From contig NC_089424.1 of assembly GCF_013426205.1 (NCBI RefSeq), positions 4,278,001-4,342,000 of the forward strand: DNA of 64,000 nt, read 5' to 3'. Under the pieces are notes generated by a model. That model was given only the letters and a program-made list of their open reading frames with translations, made no database searches and was not told the origin of the DNA. Positions 21,369 through 31,910 of the stretch are shown here, piece after piece (the stretch's first letter is position 1; each line of letters begins with the position of its first letter). The translations under genes were made by a program, and so were the position numbers. The DNA is from Metarhizium brunneum (lineage: Eukaryota; Ascomycota; Sordariomycetes; Hypocreales; Clavicipitaceae).

Positions 21369-21850
21369 AACAAACGATGCTTGAAATGGGCTTGAGTGAT
21401 GGCGGCAGCTTTGTGCACTTCTTCCAGGAGTCCATGTTCATCATCCGTGGAGTTTGGACAAGGCCTTGGTTAATAATCCTACTCGCTTTTCAATTAACCG
21501 AGACGACGTGACAGTAAAGAGTCGACTCTGGGTACGGACGAGTGTCGGATTGGTTGGCAGGAGTTGTGTTGACAGAATGACGAATCTCAGTCAGTATATA
21601 TCTCCAAAGTATGAAACTTTGTCTGTCTCGACCTCAGAACATGCGCCAAAATCAACAGCCTGTCATTCAAATTGTTCAATTACAGGAGAATATGGGAAAT
21701 GTATCCAAAGCAGCAGACATAGCCACTGATATTTGTCTCATTGGCACAAGTGCTTCCGTCTGCGCCCACACTGGTGCTATACGAGCTTCCTAAACCAGAG
21801 AAACGCTTGACTCTCGCGAAACCCGATTTACCCATCATAATGTGCGTGTC
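21369..21850. other. Convergent intergenic region
   Basis: Lies between the phosphatase and the minus-strand Yippee gene. Nothing recognisable. Confidence 0.5.
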
Positions 21851-22257
21851 TTAAAACGCAACGCCAGTTGGCGGGGCCGGAGGAATGATCATTTCGAGTC
21901 TCGCCAATTCCAGGACGAACTTTCCCAGTTTGTACAGTTGGCTTCTCTGTTGCACCTTAAGATAGATCCAACCGATCTCCTTCTTGCACCCTGCGCAAGA
22001 GACGACTCGAATGATGTACCAACCCGTGCTCATGAAAATCCGTATGGGGCGTGCCATGGTAATGTTGTAGACGTAGGTGATGAGAATGGCCGGGCCGTGT
22101 TTTCCCGTGAAATTCTGGGGGGTCCATCAGTACAAGTTGATTCAAAGAATGTCCAAGGGGAGTAGTGGAAGCGCACTCTGCTCTCAATGTCTCTTTCATG
22201 GCCCAATACGGTTTCGCACGTCGTGCAGAGAAGCATTTCGCGAGGCTCAGAACTCAT
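21851..22257 (-). CDS. Yippee-family zinc-binding protein
   Basis: Exons 22177-22257 and 21851-22114; the 62-nt intron is GTGCGC...CCCCAG. The 114-residue product has CTTC (residues 11-14) and CAGC (67-70), separated by exactly 52 residues, the C-X2-C-X52-C-X2-C signature of Yippee. Other matches are GKHGPAILITYVYN, STGWYIIRVVSC, KKEIGWIYLKVQQ, and QLYKLGKFVLELA, the family end. Yippee proteins adopt a beta-tent fold around one zinc; relatives are linked to CTLH/GID ubiquitin ligase and cell division. The short tail PPAPPTGVAF is extra. No single frame covers the gene, so it would be missed by simple ORF calls. Confidence 0.92.
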
Positions 22258-23002
22258 GGTGATGGACGGGGGCTTCGTCACGCGTCAATGCAATGATTCG
22301 GGATAGTGGAAGGACAAGTTGGTATAAGAGTTGAGAATGTGAAAAAAAAAAGGTTGGCGCTATAAGACTACATTCTCCACGACGGAACCAATGCAAGGTG
22401 TGACCTGCATGTTAATGTGTGTTTAGGTTGATGCCCCAGTGGTTCCTCCACGTGAGGTCGACGTGTGTGTACATGCTGCCGCAGCTTGGCTTAGTGCGAG
22501 ATGGCTTCGAATAAAGTTTTGTTCTATCTCGATGGAGTTTATAACTATTGGGCCAGCAAGAGCAAAGCACTGGACTTGAAGTACCAGACATGATATGGAG
22601 CTTTGTTTGGGCTGGGAATGGTTTTCCAGATCCGTGGATGGTAGAGCAGGACGCAAATTTGGAGCCCGTCGAGCCAATACGAGCTGTATTCGTTCTTCTC
22701 CGGGAGACTGGGATGAAGAAAGGAGGCACTAGGGTTCAAAGCAGGCCATGGAGAATCGAGACGCGGAGGCCAGTGAGGACAAGACCGACGCCGCCACACA
22801 GATGATAATGCCTTGTCACGATCGAGTCTCAATTGAGACGGGATGCGGGAACCAACCAAATTAGTCCTAGGACCTAGACTCGATCGCTCCTAGTACGTGG
22901 GGAAAACTTGATGGCTTCAAGCTTCAAACTCGCCTCTCGGCCCCACGTGGCGGATTGTCCGGCTTCAACTCACCACGTCGACGAATCCAGTATTCATGGA
23001 GC
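22258..23002. other. Divergent intergenic region
   Basis: Lies between the Yippee gene (minus) and the Mrs2-like gene (plus). A poly-A run near 22340. GATCGAGTCTCAATTGAGAC around 22820-22842 includes a GTCTCAATTGAGAC palindrome, and a related GACTCGATC occurs near 22878. No gene. Confidence 0.5.
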
Positions 23003-24265
23003 ATGTCGTGCTTCCGAGCCGAGGTGCGCAGAGCAATGCGTCTACATCATTCATTCTCTAGCCATGCTCGCCGAATAGGACATGTGCATGCATCACGGTT
23101 ACCGCCATGTCAACTCGTCGCGCGACTGGCATCGCGAAACCATGGCCAAGTCCCCTTTCCGCGGACCTACAGCTCCTCCAATGCGGCCGCCAACAGCCCG
23201 GCCACTACGCAAAAAGGGCTCTTCGACCTCGCCATTGACATCGCTCGAACGCCCATGAATGGTAATGTAGAGATGCAATTCACGCAGTTTGACCCCGCGG
23301 GCGCTGCCACTTCCAAGAGCCTGACCAAGGTCGCCATCGCCCACGAGTACCTCCTGAGCGCTCGGGACCTGCGCATAATCGATCTACCATCCAACGGATT
23401 CCCGCACATACTGATCCGGGAAAACACCCTGCTGATCCACCTGTTTGATTTACGGCTCCTCGTGCAGGCCGACAAGGTTCTGCTGTTCAACGTGGACAGC
23501 GTCGAGGGGGACAACACCACCTGCCGCGTCTTCACCCACGATCTCGAAGCCAAGCTTCACAGGCGGCAGGCCCCGTACAAAAAGGCCAATGAGGCGTTTG
23601 AGCTGCGCGTCGTCGAGGTCGCCCTCGCGTCCGTCACCTCGACCCTGGAAGCCGAGTACCTGCTCGTGAAGCGCGACGTGTCGAGGGCCCTGCAAACCCT
23701 CGACCAGCAAATGGCGGACAAGGAGGGGGCGCTCGTCTACTCGGCGCTGCGAGAGCTGCTCGACATTTCCCGGAGCCTCGCCCGCATCGAGAAGCGCGCG
23801 CGGCTCGTGCGCAATGCCATCCAGGAGGTGCTCAACGACGACGCCGACATGGCCGACATGTATCTCACCGACAAGCAGCGCGGCCGGCGGCACCTGGTCC
23901 ACGAGCACCAAGAGGTCGAGTACCTGCTCGAGGCGTACTTCAAGGCCAACGACGCCATTGCGCAGGAGGCGGCTAGTCTGGCGGAGAATATCCAGAGGAC
24001 AGAGGAGACGGTCAAGTCGATTCTGGACGTGCGGCGCAACCAAATCATGCTGCTCGAGGCCAAGGTGGAGATTGCCATGCTCAGCCTGGCCGCGGCAACG
24101 CTGGTAGCGGGCTGGTATGGCATGAATGTCGTGAATTATCTTGAACAGTGCCCCTGGGCGTTTGCCGTGCTCGCTTCGGGCTCTCTGGTTGGCAGCGCGT
24201 TGATATGGAGGTCCATGATTCGGCGTTTGCGGCTTATTCAACTGCGTACGACGAGAAAGGAGTAG
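23003..24265 (+). CDS. Mitochondrial Mg2+ channel, Mrs2/Lpe10 type (CorA superfamily)
   Basis: A single-exon 420-residue protein from the Met at 23003; a Met at 23036 is equally plausible. The first ~80 residues are Arg/Ser/His-rich and lack acids (matrix targeting), ending at PRTYSSSNA. The body has the Mrs2 pattern: KVAIAHEYLLSARDLRIID, PHILIRENTLLIHLFDLRLL, a long helical region with LLDISRSLARIEKRARLVRNA, and the signature YGMNV (GMN) at the end of TM1 (IAMLSLAAATLVAGW), then TM2 (FAVLASGSLVGSALIW). GMN is the selectivity motif. It forms a pentameric inner-membrane Mg2+ channel. No intron is seen, which is slightly unusual for this family in filamentous fungi. Confidence 0.92.
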   Translation: MSCFRAEVRRAMRLHHSFSSHARRIGHVHASRLPPCQLVARLASRNHGQVPFPRTYSSSNAAANSPATTQKGLFDLAIDIARTPMNGNVEMQFTQFDPAGAATSKSLTKVAIAHEYLLSARDLRIIDLPSNGFPHILIRENTLLIHLFDLRLLVQADKVLLFNVDSVEGDNTTCRVFTHDLEAKLHRRQAPYKKANEAFELRVVEVALASVTSTLEAEYLLVKRDVSRALQTLDQQMADKEGALVYSALRELLDISRSLARIEKRARLVRNAIQEVLNDDADMADMYLTDKQRGRRHLVHEHQEVEYLLEAYFKANDAIAQEAASLAENIQRTEETVKSILDVRRNQIMLLEAKVEIAMLSLAAATLVAGWYGMNVVNYLEQCPWAFAVLASGSLVGSALIWRSMIRRLRLIQLRTTRKE

Positions 24266-24306
24266 TCGTCTGCATAAGACGATGTCCTCTTCAAAGTCCT
24301 CAAATG

Positions 24307-24613
24307 GAGGGAAATGGTGTAGAAGCCGCCGACGGAAGTCTGTTAAATGGCGAGTACCGCAAGATTAACCATCGTATACGTACCAGCACTGTAAACGACG
24401 CCGTCATCACCGAAACGCCTGCTATTCTCACATACCTCGCATCGCTTGCCCCGGAAGACACTTGTTCGGAAAGGATGCACTTGCGCAGGCCAAGTAGCCG
24501 AATGGATGGCGCATCTGTCAGGCTCTCTGTACGGAAAATGCTACGGAATGATTGTTCGTCCGGGGAGATTTTCAGAGATTTTCACCTGGTTATCTTTTGG
24601 TGCTGGAGTGTAG
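24307..24613 (+). pseudogene. Glutathione S-transferase relic
   Basis: Three frames must be joined to read a GST. Frame 1 (about 24307-24460) has ADGSLLNGEYRKIN and VITETPAILTYLASLAPED, the N-domain glutathione-site region (ETPAILTY). Frame 0 (24462-24493) has LFGKDALAQAK. Frame 2 (24494-24613) has VAEWMAHLSGSLYGKCYG and IVRPGRFSEIF before a stop. The thioredoxin-fold start (first ~40 residues) is missing and the C-domain after 24613 has no reliable match. The two frameshifts and a stop make it non-functional. It sits 42 bp after the Mrs2-like stop, on the same strand. Confidence 0.8.
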
Positions 24614-25201
24614 GGAATCCCTTCCGTATGCATGAGGAGCATTCTAATTACGGCCAATTGGTGAGACGCAGGGAGACAAAGACGTCTATTCGCGAAGTGG
24701 CCGAGTCGGACGGCAGGAAGCTTTTGTTGGCGTCGCAACTAGAACCGGAGGGATATAACCGAGAACATTGCATTGTTCCGTACACGTTTGATTTTAAAAG
24801 CAACCCGGCTCATATTGTGTGGCGATTTTTCTGCAAAAATCTAAAATCAGGGAAATAAGGGGAATCTGTCTACTCGTAGCTTTTGCCAGAGGCCATGGAG
24901 AGAGCCAATAGGTGCACACTTGTAGCCTGGAGTCGTGGATATTGGGATATTGGGATATTCGGCCATGGGCCACCATTGCTGCCTCTTTGTTCTCCAAATA
25001 GTGGTCAACGATAAGCACTCTAGTCGCTTTACGCATACTTCAAGGAGGACTTATTCCCTGAATCTCATTCACCAAGGTTCGCTGTTCATCCACACAATGC
25101 AACTTCAATAGCCTTTTCCAGCCATTACGACCATGTTCAAATAAAGTATATTGTTTACTACAGAAAATACATCCCCCACGGACCTAGACATCCAGGAAAA
25201 C
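24614..25201. other. Intergenic; possible further decayed GST DNA
   Basis: A frame to 24858 remains open but its sequence has no family match. Three units of ATATTGGG occur near 24937-24958. No gene. Confidence 0.45.
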
Positions 25202-27246
25202 CTACAAGTTGGAGAAATACTCCACCACGGCAGGAAAGTCCGGCGTCCCCAGCCCAGTAACAGGGTCCCAGCCCTGGACAGCAGAAAACCCATTCCCATT
25301 GCAAGCCGCATCGCCCGACTGACTCCCCAGAGTCACGTCCTTGAACATAGCCGGGTTCTTATACAGCGCCGGGTTCGCAAAGCCAATCGGCTTCTTGCCC
25401 GCCTTGAGACGCACCTCATTCACACGGGTGAATATAGCCGCCACGATAGGCGCAGACATGGACGTGCCGCCGGTCCGGCCCGGCTGGCCGTTGAGCACAA
25501 TGACGCCGTAGTCGCCAATGGCCGCAATGTCGGGGAACCCGCGGCCGGCGCGGTTGTAAATGCCCCCGTCGGTGGGGATCTTGTTCTCGCTCGTGTTGTA
25601 GCTCGGGAAGCCGGGGTCGTTGGAGGCGAAGAAGGACGCGACGGCCGCGCTCTGGTAGTCGGGCGAGGGCCAGATGTTGCTGAAGCCGCCGCCGGAGCCG
25701 AAGCGCTCGGTGGCGGACTCGGGGGCGCCGGGGGAGGTGCCGGGAGGGAGGAGCGTGGCGCCGACCGACGTCACGTACGGGCACGACGAGGGGCTCGCCG
25801 GGTTGAAGATGTCGCCGTTGCTGCCGAGGCAGTCGCCCCCGTGGCCGCCTGCGACGCCGCCGTCGCCGCTGGCGAAGACGATGGAGGAGCCCTGGAGGCC
25901 GAGCTTCATGAACTCGTCGCATTGGCGCTGCGTCCTGGTTAGCATGTCTCGCCGCGTGGGATTTCATGTCTAGTCTTGAGTCTTGACGTGCCTTGAGATA
26001 CTTGGTGGGCCAGATGTTCTCGGTCAGCCCGTAGGAAAAGGAGATGACGTTGGCGGGCGTAAAGGTGCCGCAGGCCTCGTTGGCCGTCACGCCGTCGACG
26101 TCGGGGTCGTCGCCGCCGTCAGAGGTGCAGTAGGCGCCGTCGACGGCGTCGAGGAACTGGTTCAGGAAGCCGAGGTGCGTGCGCCCGTCAAAGTTGGACT
26201 TTGTCTGGTACAGCTCCGTGCCTTGGGGGTAGATGACGGGGATGGAGACGTCAAAGTCGAGCGCGGCTTCGCCTACGGCCTGGTTCGGGTCTGGCTTGGT
26301 GCTGCCCCAGTCAATGAGGTCAATCTTGGGCCCCGTGCCCTTGGGGATCTTGGAGGCGTATAGCCTGTAGAACTGGTCCAGATCTGACTGCTTGTGCATC
26401 TCGTTGTCGCTCTCAAACATGCCTAGCTGGTTGCCCTTGACGGCCGTCGTGGAGTCGGTGATGTTGTAGAGGGCCTTGATGCACGCGGGGGTTATTTGAG
26501 TAGGGCAGTTGGATGCGTCTGTTTTCTGTTAGTTGGTGACGTGTGGTTTCCGGTCAGGCTTTGCGGCTTACCCTGGCTGTTGACTGTGAGGCCGGGAGGA
26601 AATGGAGTAAAGGGAATCTTTCGAGGTTGGCCGGGGGCAGCTCGAGCTGATTTCACCTTGATCGGAACGACACCGGGCGTAATAAAGTCTACATGCTGAG
26701 AGACTTCGCTGGGAAGAGAATACGAATCGGCTCCCAGGTGCTCGCTCCTGGTTTTCTTGTTCTCATAAAGGTGGTAGTTGGTCTTGAGAATGTCCTCGAG
26801 CTGGCCAACCGTAGTCTCAAAGTCCAGCCAGCCTTTGCTCTTGGGAGACTTGATCTGGTTTTCAGGTACTCCTCTATCAACCAGCCACCTCTTGACAGTT
26901 TCAATCGATTCCGGGGCAGGAGAGAAGAGGTCAACGACCTTGTCCTGGGTGTAATGGCTTCCGTAGTTTTTAGACGATGGATCAGAACTGTCTGCTTGTT
27001 AACGGCGCAATCCGCGGATACATCCAGCGCCAAAACTTACACGTCCATGAGGTACTCCATGCCCTTGTCCAGATTTCGCTGCTTCAAGGCAATACGGACC
27101 GGAACCAACGTGTCGGCAGCAGCGCGCTTTGTGACCTGGCTGGTCACGGCATCAAAGTCACGCTTCTCGTGAATGACATCATGGCCTGTGGGAATGCCCA
27201 GAGAGGCAGCCACGAAGCAGCTAATAAAGATGGCGGCGGCCCTCAT
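25202..27246 (-). CDS. Secreted sedolisin (S53) tripeptidyl-peptidase-type protease
   Basis: Exons 27041-27246, 26572-26987, 25992-26518 and 25202-25927 give 624 residues. A signal peptide (MRAAAIFISCFVAASLG) is followed by a prodomain (SDPSSKNYGSHYTQDKVVDLF, TTVGQLEDILKTNYHLY) and the catalytic domain. Active-site residues: E291 and D295 in GEAALDFD, an oxyanion Asp in ASGDGG, and Ser539 in GGTSMSAP. The calcium site is suggested by FKDVTLG and GWDPVTGLGTPDF. It is an acidic secreted endo/tripeptidyl peptidase. Introns 1, 2 are ordinary (53 nt each). Intron 3 (25928-25991) appears to start with GC (AAG|GCACGT) and has GCTAACC before GACGCAG. A TATAAG lies about 90 bp upstream of the ATG. Confidence 0.93.
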
Positions 27247-29270
27247 TTTCACAAGAATAGCTGAAGAAACAAGATGCTAATGACATGCAAAAGTGTGTTG
27301 AGTGAAGCCTTGACAGCGCGAGGCATCGTCTTCTTATAGCCGACAGCTTGCGAAGCCTCAACCATCGTCAACTGTTACACGAGGAACGAACCAACCAAAG
27401 AGCATAGATACACACTGCATTCTGTAATACGATACCCTTCGAGTTGCGACTATATCCAGAGGACAAGCTAAATTTCATCTAGAAGGTGGTACCATGGTTG
27501 TGCGCTTCGTTGAGTTCCTTTGTCATGGTATTCTACGCCCTGATTGTACAGATTCATTAGAGAAAGGCAAAAGCAAGCCGTGTTATCCGAGCGACGTCGC
27601 AACGGGCGCAATCACTTGATGCTGTCCGTGCAGCACTTCTTCCCAACTGCCCACGGCGCATCCCGTCAACGAGCGTACGACGTAGGCTAACAGCCATGCT
27701 TATTTAAACTACTTTTCTTGACGTCATTTTTGTGTATTGCGAAAAATATTAGCCAAAATCTTTGAAAGGAATTGAAAACGACATGTCAGGAATCATATGG
27801 CGACATTCGGCACTGTTTCACGGGGATAATGAGGAGAGGCAGTGAAATAGACGCAAAGATAACGCTAAACAGACAACAGCCATATGCGGCAAGTTTCTGG
27901 GCGATCCCTGACGAAGCTCTCCCATTAGGGAAGCCTCCTCATGGTCCCCCATATGCAATGCAACGTCTCGTATGCGGCGCTCGGAAGGCAGCTTCTTGGA
28001 ATGGCAAGTGAGAACCCGGTCGGCCCTGGTCCGTGAACAAGTCATCTCCACCGCATGGACTGAACGAAGAGCGTCCTCGTATGGCGCCGGTCTTCATCCC
28101 CCGGAGGCCTCGATGCTCTGCTGAAACATGCCATGGCGGGCGCATCTTGGTCAGGGTTAGGGTTAGGGCTCCCGGGTCAGAATCCAGCCAAGCCCCTTGT
28201 TTTCGGAAAGTCGGATAAGGCTTAACGGGTGCCTGGGACCTGAAGAAGCCGTCGGGCCTGGCCGCTTTCATCCTAAGGGTCACGCTCCGCGAGTTATTGC
28301 TGGCTATGTTTTTTGAATGGTCGATCCGATTGCTTCCGATCCAACCATGGGAGTTTAAGCTATTCAGCCTAGGTACATGACCCTAAATGGCCGGTGAGTC
28401 TTTTATCAACATGTCATTTATGATTTTGTACTTTCTACAAACAACAGCAATATTGCCATGAGCGTCTCGAGTCTATACCTGCTCCTGCTCCCTCTCTCCT
28501 TGTACTCCTTTCCTTCTGTCATGCGTACATGACACTGCATTGCACGATGCCGCGCTGATTGGTCCTAGGAACCAGAGATTGTGACGTGGTTGGTTGGGTG
28601 ACACAACTTGACGCGGTGATTGTATTGTTCATGTAGTGTATGCCCAAGACGGAAACTAAAACAGGCAAGGTCTGTGAATGCCCAAAGTGTGAATGGCCCA
28701 GTGGCCAGTGTCTTCTGCGCTTGCACTAGCGGTTGTCCCAAGAAGCAAGTATAGATGAGAAGACGGTGGTGGTTAGTTATTAGTTCCCGAATCGGGAAGC
28801 TGTTTAATCCAGAGCTGCCGTTGCGAGTTAGCCAGTGGATTTGCTAAAGGTTGCCAATAGCCTCCTCCTGCCCTTTACTGACAACTGTATGAGCAAGAAA
28901 TGCATCTTGGAAATCCCCCGACGGGAATGCCAGCGACATGACAGCCACCACTTGGATACTATTCGGGTCAGTCCCTACTGGACAACTGTTTACCGATCGC
29001 CAAGACGATGCGCTCCATGCTCGGATGATGGATCAGGCGCTTCCCGCCCACGAGGCGTCGCCGCCGTTGCATTGTGTCCATGGCACCGACCGAGCTGGCA
29101 ATGCGGCGAAGCTAATGAAAACGCTTTGTCTCGGTTGCACAAGCGTCAGCGTCGTATCATCGTACGAAGCCAAAGCTGACAGCACGTGACCACATCGGTC
29201 CTTGGTCGAGGGCCGAGGCACGTGGAGCCGGACATGGACGTCGCAGGTATATCTACCACCAACAGTCCAG
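27247..29270. other. Divergent intergenic region with telomere-type repeat
   Basis: AGGGTTAGGGTTAGGG at 28153-28168 is 2.5 telomere units, G-rich on the plus strand. A TATAAG on the minus strand near 27333-27338 probably serves the sedolisin gene. Small frames at 27772-28011 and 28938-29189 lack family support; the latter ends 82 bp before the next gene and could be an upstream ORF. Confidence 0.5.
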
Positions 29271-30383
29271 ATGAGTCGTCAAACTCAACCCCCCCAAGCG
29301 CGACTGGGCACGGCTCTTGTCCTAGGCGGATGCGGCTTCTTGGGGTGGCATCTCGTAGCACGGTTATTGAGCTGCCGAGACTATGACCACGTCTACGTCT
29401 TGGATCGCCATGTGCAGGCGAATCTCAACCGCGGCGCGACTTACGTCCAAGGCGACATCACCGATGTGAGTGCGCTACGCGCCCTGCTGGACGAGATCCA
29501 GCCCTCGGTCATTTTCCATGCGGCTTCGCCCATCGCGTCGCTGCCGGCCAGCAGGCATGGCGAGTTCATCAGGACCAATGTCCAGGGGACCAAGGTCGTC
29601 ATCGACCTGGCGACGCAAAGTGCCTCAGTCAAGGCCCTCGTGTACACGTCTACAGTGGACGTGTATGCCCATCCGCCTCATGAGAATGTCTCGGAAGACC
29701 ACCCGCTTTGGGCGCCGTCAGACAAGTCGAATGAGTACAATCGCACCAAGGCCATTGGCGATAACCTGGTTCGCGCTGCCAATGGCGCGCAGCTTCGCAC
29801 AGCCTGTTTGCGTTTAGGGCATGCGTATGGGGAGCGACAGTCGCAGGGACTGGCCGAGATTCTAGGCTCCTGTCAAGGAACTAGGCCGCTTGTACAAGTT
29901 GGCAACGGGACCAACATGATGGAGGTCATGTCGGCCGAGAATTGTGCGTTGGGCCATGTCCTCGCGGCCAAGGCGTTGCTGCACGAGCCTCAGCCAGTGG
30001 ATGACAAGAGCCGAGTGGCCGGCCAGGCGTTCAATATATCGGATGGAGCGCCCGTGCCTTTCTGGCACCACGTAAGGGTGATATGGGGTGTTTCCAGAGG
30101 ACCCGAAGCCCTGAATAACGTCACCGTTCTTCCGGCGTGGGTCATGATTGTGGCTGTTGTGCTTGTCGAGTGGCTGCTTTGGCTGTTTACGTTTGACACG
30201 GTGAAGCCCCCGACGGAGCTGCGGAGAACAAGCCTCGAGTATTGCATCTACTCTCACACATATACCATTGATAAAGCAAAGAAACGATTGGGGTTTTGTC
30301 CAGTGGTGGACCACGACGCCGTGCTTGCACGTGCGGCGAGGCTTATGCTTGACCAGCGAGCCGAGTTGGCCAAGGTTGATTAA
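29271..30383 (+). CDS. NAD(P)-dependent 3beta-HSD/epimerase-like dehydrogenase with membrane segment
   Basis: A single-exon 370-residue protein from the Met at 29271; an in-frame start at 29202 is less likely. The N-terminal Rossmann motif ALVLGGCGFLGWHLVARLL contains GxxGxxG, followed by an acidic strand end (YVLDRH), QGDITDV, IFHAASP, a YTSTVDVYA strand and YNRTK, the YxxxK catalytic pair of extended SDRs. A hydrophobic stretch (AWVMIVAVVLVEWLLWLF) near residues 290-307 resembles the C-terminal anchor of fungal Erg26/3beta-HSD proteins. The likely reaction is oxidation of a 3-hydroxy sterol or related substrate at the ER. The true substrate is unknown; no sterol-cluster genes are adjacent. 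Confidence 0.85.
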   Translation: MSRQTQPPQARLGTALVLGGCGFLGWHLVARLLSCRDYDHVYVLDRHVQANLNRGATYVQGDITDVSALRALLDEIQPSVIFHAASPIASLPASRHGEFIRTNVQGTKVVIDLATQSASVKALVYTSTVDVYAHPPHENVSEDHPLWAPSDKSNEYNRTKAIGDNLVRAANGAQLRTACLRLGHAYGERQSQGLAEILGSCQGTRPLVQVGNGTNMMEVMSAENCALGHVLAAKALLHEPQPVDDKSRVAGQAFNISDGAPVPFWHHVRVIWGVSRGPEALNNVTVLPAWVMIVAVVLVEWLLWLFTFDTVKPPTELRRTSLEYCIYSHTYTIDKAKKRLGFCPVVDHDAVLARAARLMLDQRAELAKVD

Positions 30384-30683
30384 GTCCATCACCGCGAAGA
30401 AGCCACAAGAAGGTCCTGAAATTAGTCCTTGATTCGTGGAATTCGTTCTCCAATTTGGTAAAGCGGCAATTGTTTGTAAAAGTATCTGTTACACGGTTGG
30501 GACTTGATGGAAGGTCCAACGTCATTACACAATGTAATCATGGACTAGCTGGAAGCCTCAGGTGTCTTTTTTCCTTATATCTATTTAATCTACTTCTTAC
30601 TCTCTTCTTCTTCCTGAGAAACTAAGGGCCTTTTATTATCCTATAAGATATTCTTTAAATAAAGAAGTTTTTCCTTAAGCTTT
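30384..30683. other. AT-rich flank of minisatellite
   Basis: 3' flank of the dehydrogenase grading into pyrimidine- and AT-rich DNA (TCTTCTTCTTCC near 30605). No gene. Confidence 0.5.
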
Positions 30684-30968
30684 TATACTAATATATACTA
30701 ATATATACTAATATATACTAATATATACTAATATATACTAATATATACTAATATATACTAATATATACTAATATATACTAATATATACTAATATATACTA
30801 ATATATACTAATATATACTAATATATACTAATATATACTAATATATACTAATATATACTAATATATACTAATATATACTAATATATACTAATATATACTA
30901 ATATATACTAATATATACTAATATATACTAATATATACTAATATATACTAATATATACTAATATATAT
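30684..30968. repeat. 10-bp minisatellite, 27 perfect units
   Basis: The unit ATATATACTA repeats without a mismatch from 30691 to 30960 (27 copies), with partial units at both ends and a degraded AT tail to about 31030. The period equals about one DNA helical turn. Each unit junction reads TACTAATA, which resembles the intron branch consensus, but nothing suggests transcription. Confidence 0.97.
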
Positions 30969-31138
30969 TATATATTAATATTTAAAAAGAATAGCATATA
31001 AAAAAAACTTTATATTAATATATTATAGATACGCACACTAAATATGCACTAAAATTATTACAAGGAGAAACAGAAGAGATACCGAACTGAGACGGCCTCT
31101 GGAAGGAGCACTTGAGGCAGAGTTGTTAAAACCAGACA

Positions 31139-31406
31139 TGTGACAAGGGCAGGGTAACTGGGCTTGGAACGGAAGATTCAATTCGACCTCAAGTGCTATC
31201 ATAATCGACTTTAAGTTATCAAAGGTCCTTGGTTTGGCACGAGGCCTTAAGGAACGGAAGGTCCCGATAAATATAGGAAGTCGGTGAGGCTGTTCACCTG
31301 AGGCAGCCCTTGTTTGTGACCGATTTTGGGCCTCGTAACCGTTGCCTTTATTGTTGTGTAACCTTTGTTGGCCCAACGCCCTGTGTTGTGTGCCAACCTC
31401 GTAACA
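31139..31406 (+). mobile_element. Solo LTR with 5-bp target duplication
   Basis: The element begins TGTGACAAGGGC and ends CTCGTAACA, the TG...CA ends of an LTR. AGACA occurs immediately before (31134-31138) and immediately after (31407-31411). Internal blocks such as TCAAAGGTCCTTGG are shared with the copy at 53395, and the end motifs with copies at 37272 and 52619. No internal retrotransposon genes are present, so this is a solo LTR left by recombination. Confidence 0.8.
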
Positions 31407-31631
31407 AGACATGACAGAAATGACCGTTGGTGCATATTACAAAAACAAACAAAATGATTGCCGTGGACGCAAAAAAATAGGTCCCATTCCAAGAAAATGC
31501 AAAACTCGACCGCAACAACTGTAAGCAACCCGTACTACCAGACGTCCAAGGAAGGAATGACCCCTTGCATCAGGTCGGGGAAAGTGATAACCGCAAGACT
31601 TGTACGACAGAACTGATGAGCATCAATGCCT

Positions 31632-31910
31632 TTACAGGCCGTGTCGACTGCAGTCGGCACATCGAGCATTGACGTAATATCCGCGGACAATTTGTTGAGG
31701 TGCGGGAGACTTGCAGAAGGCAGTTTTCCCAGAACGTGCCGTTGTTCGACCACACTTGTGTGGATATTTTTGGTACAAATGACCGCAGTTGCCATAGAAG
31801 CAGTACCATCCACACGGGCATGAGTTGGGGTTTCGACTGTCGTATACAAGAGAATAATTTTTGGCGTCTGGGATTTCTGATGGAATGATTGGCTGAGGTT
31901 CGTATTGCAT
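31632..31910 (-). CDS. Small Cys-rich protein, putative zinc-ribbon type
   Basis: A 92-residue frame. The start at 31910 is preferred over an in-frame Met at 32015 because TATATATA at 32035-32042 lies only about 20 bp before the latter. Cysteines fall at 31, 33, 37, 42, 53, 66, 84 and 87 in the pattern CPCGWYC...CGH...KCG...FC...CADC. Such C-x-H / CG / CxxC arrangements recur in small uncharacterised fungal proteins and suggest metal binding. There is no signal peptide. It sits among repeats in an accessory region; a lineage-specific gene is likely. Function unknown. Confidence 0.5.
   Translation of the reverse strand: MQYEPQPIIPSEIPDAKNYSLVYDSRNPNSCPCGWYCFYGNCGHLYQKYPHKCGRTTARSGKTAFCKSPAPQQIVRGYYVNARCADCSRHGL

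Noticed and set aside
28938..29189. 83-codon frame just upstream of the dehydrogenase
   Set aside because: No motif; could be an upstream ORF in the leader, but nothing in the sequence proves transcription there.
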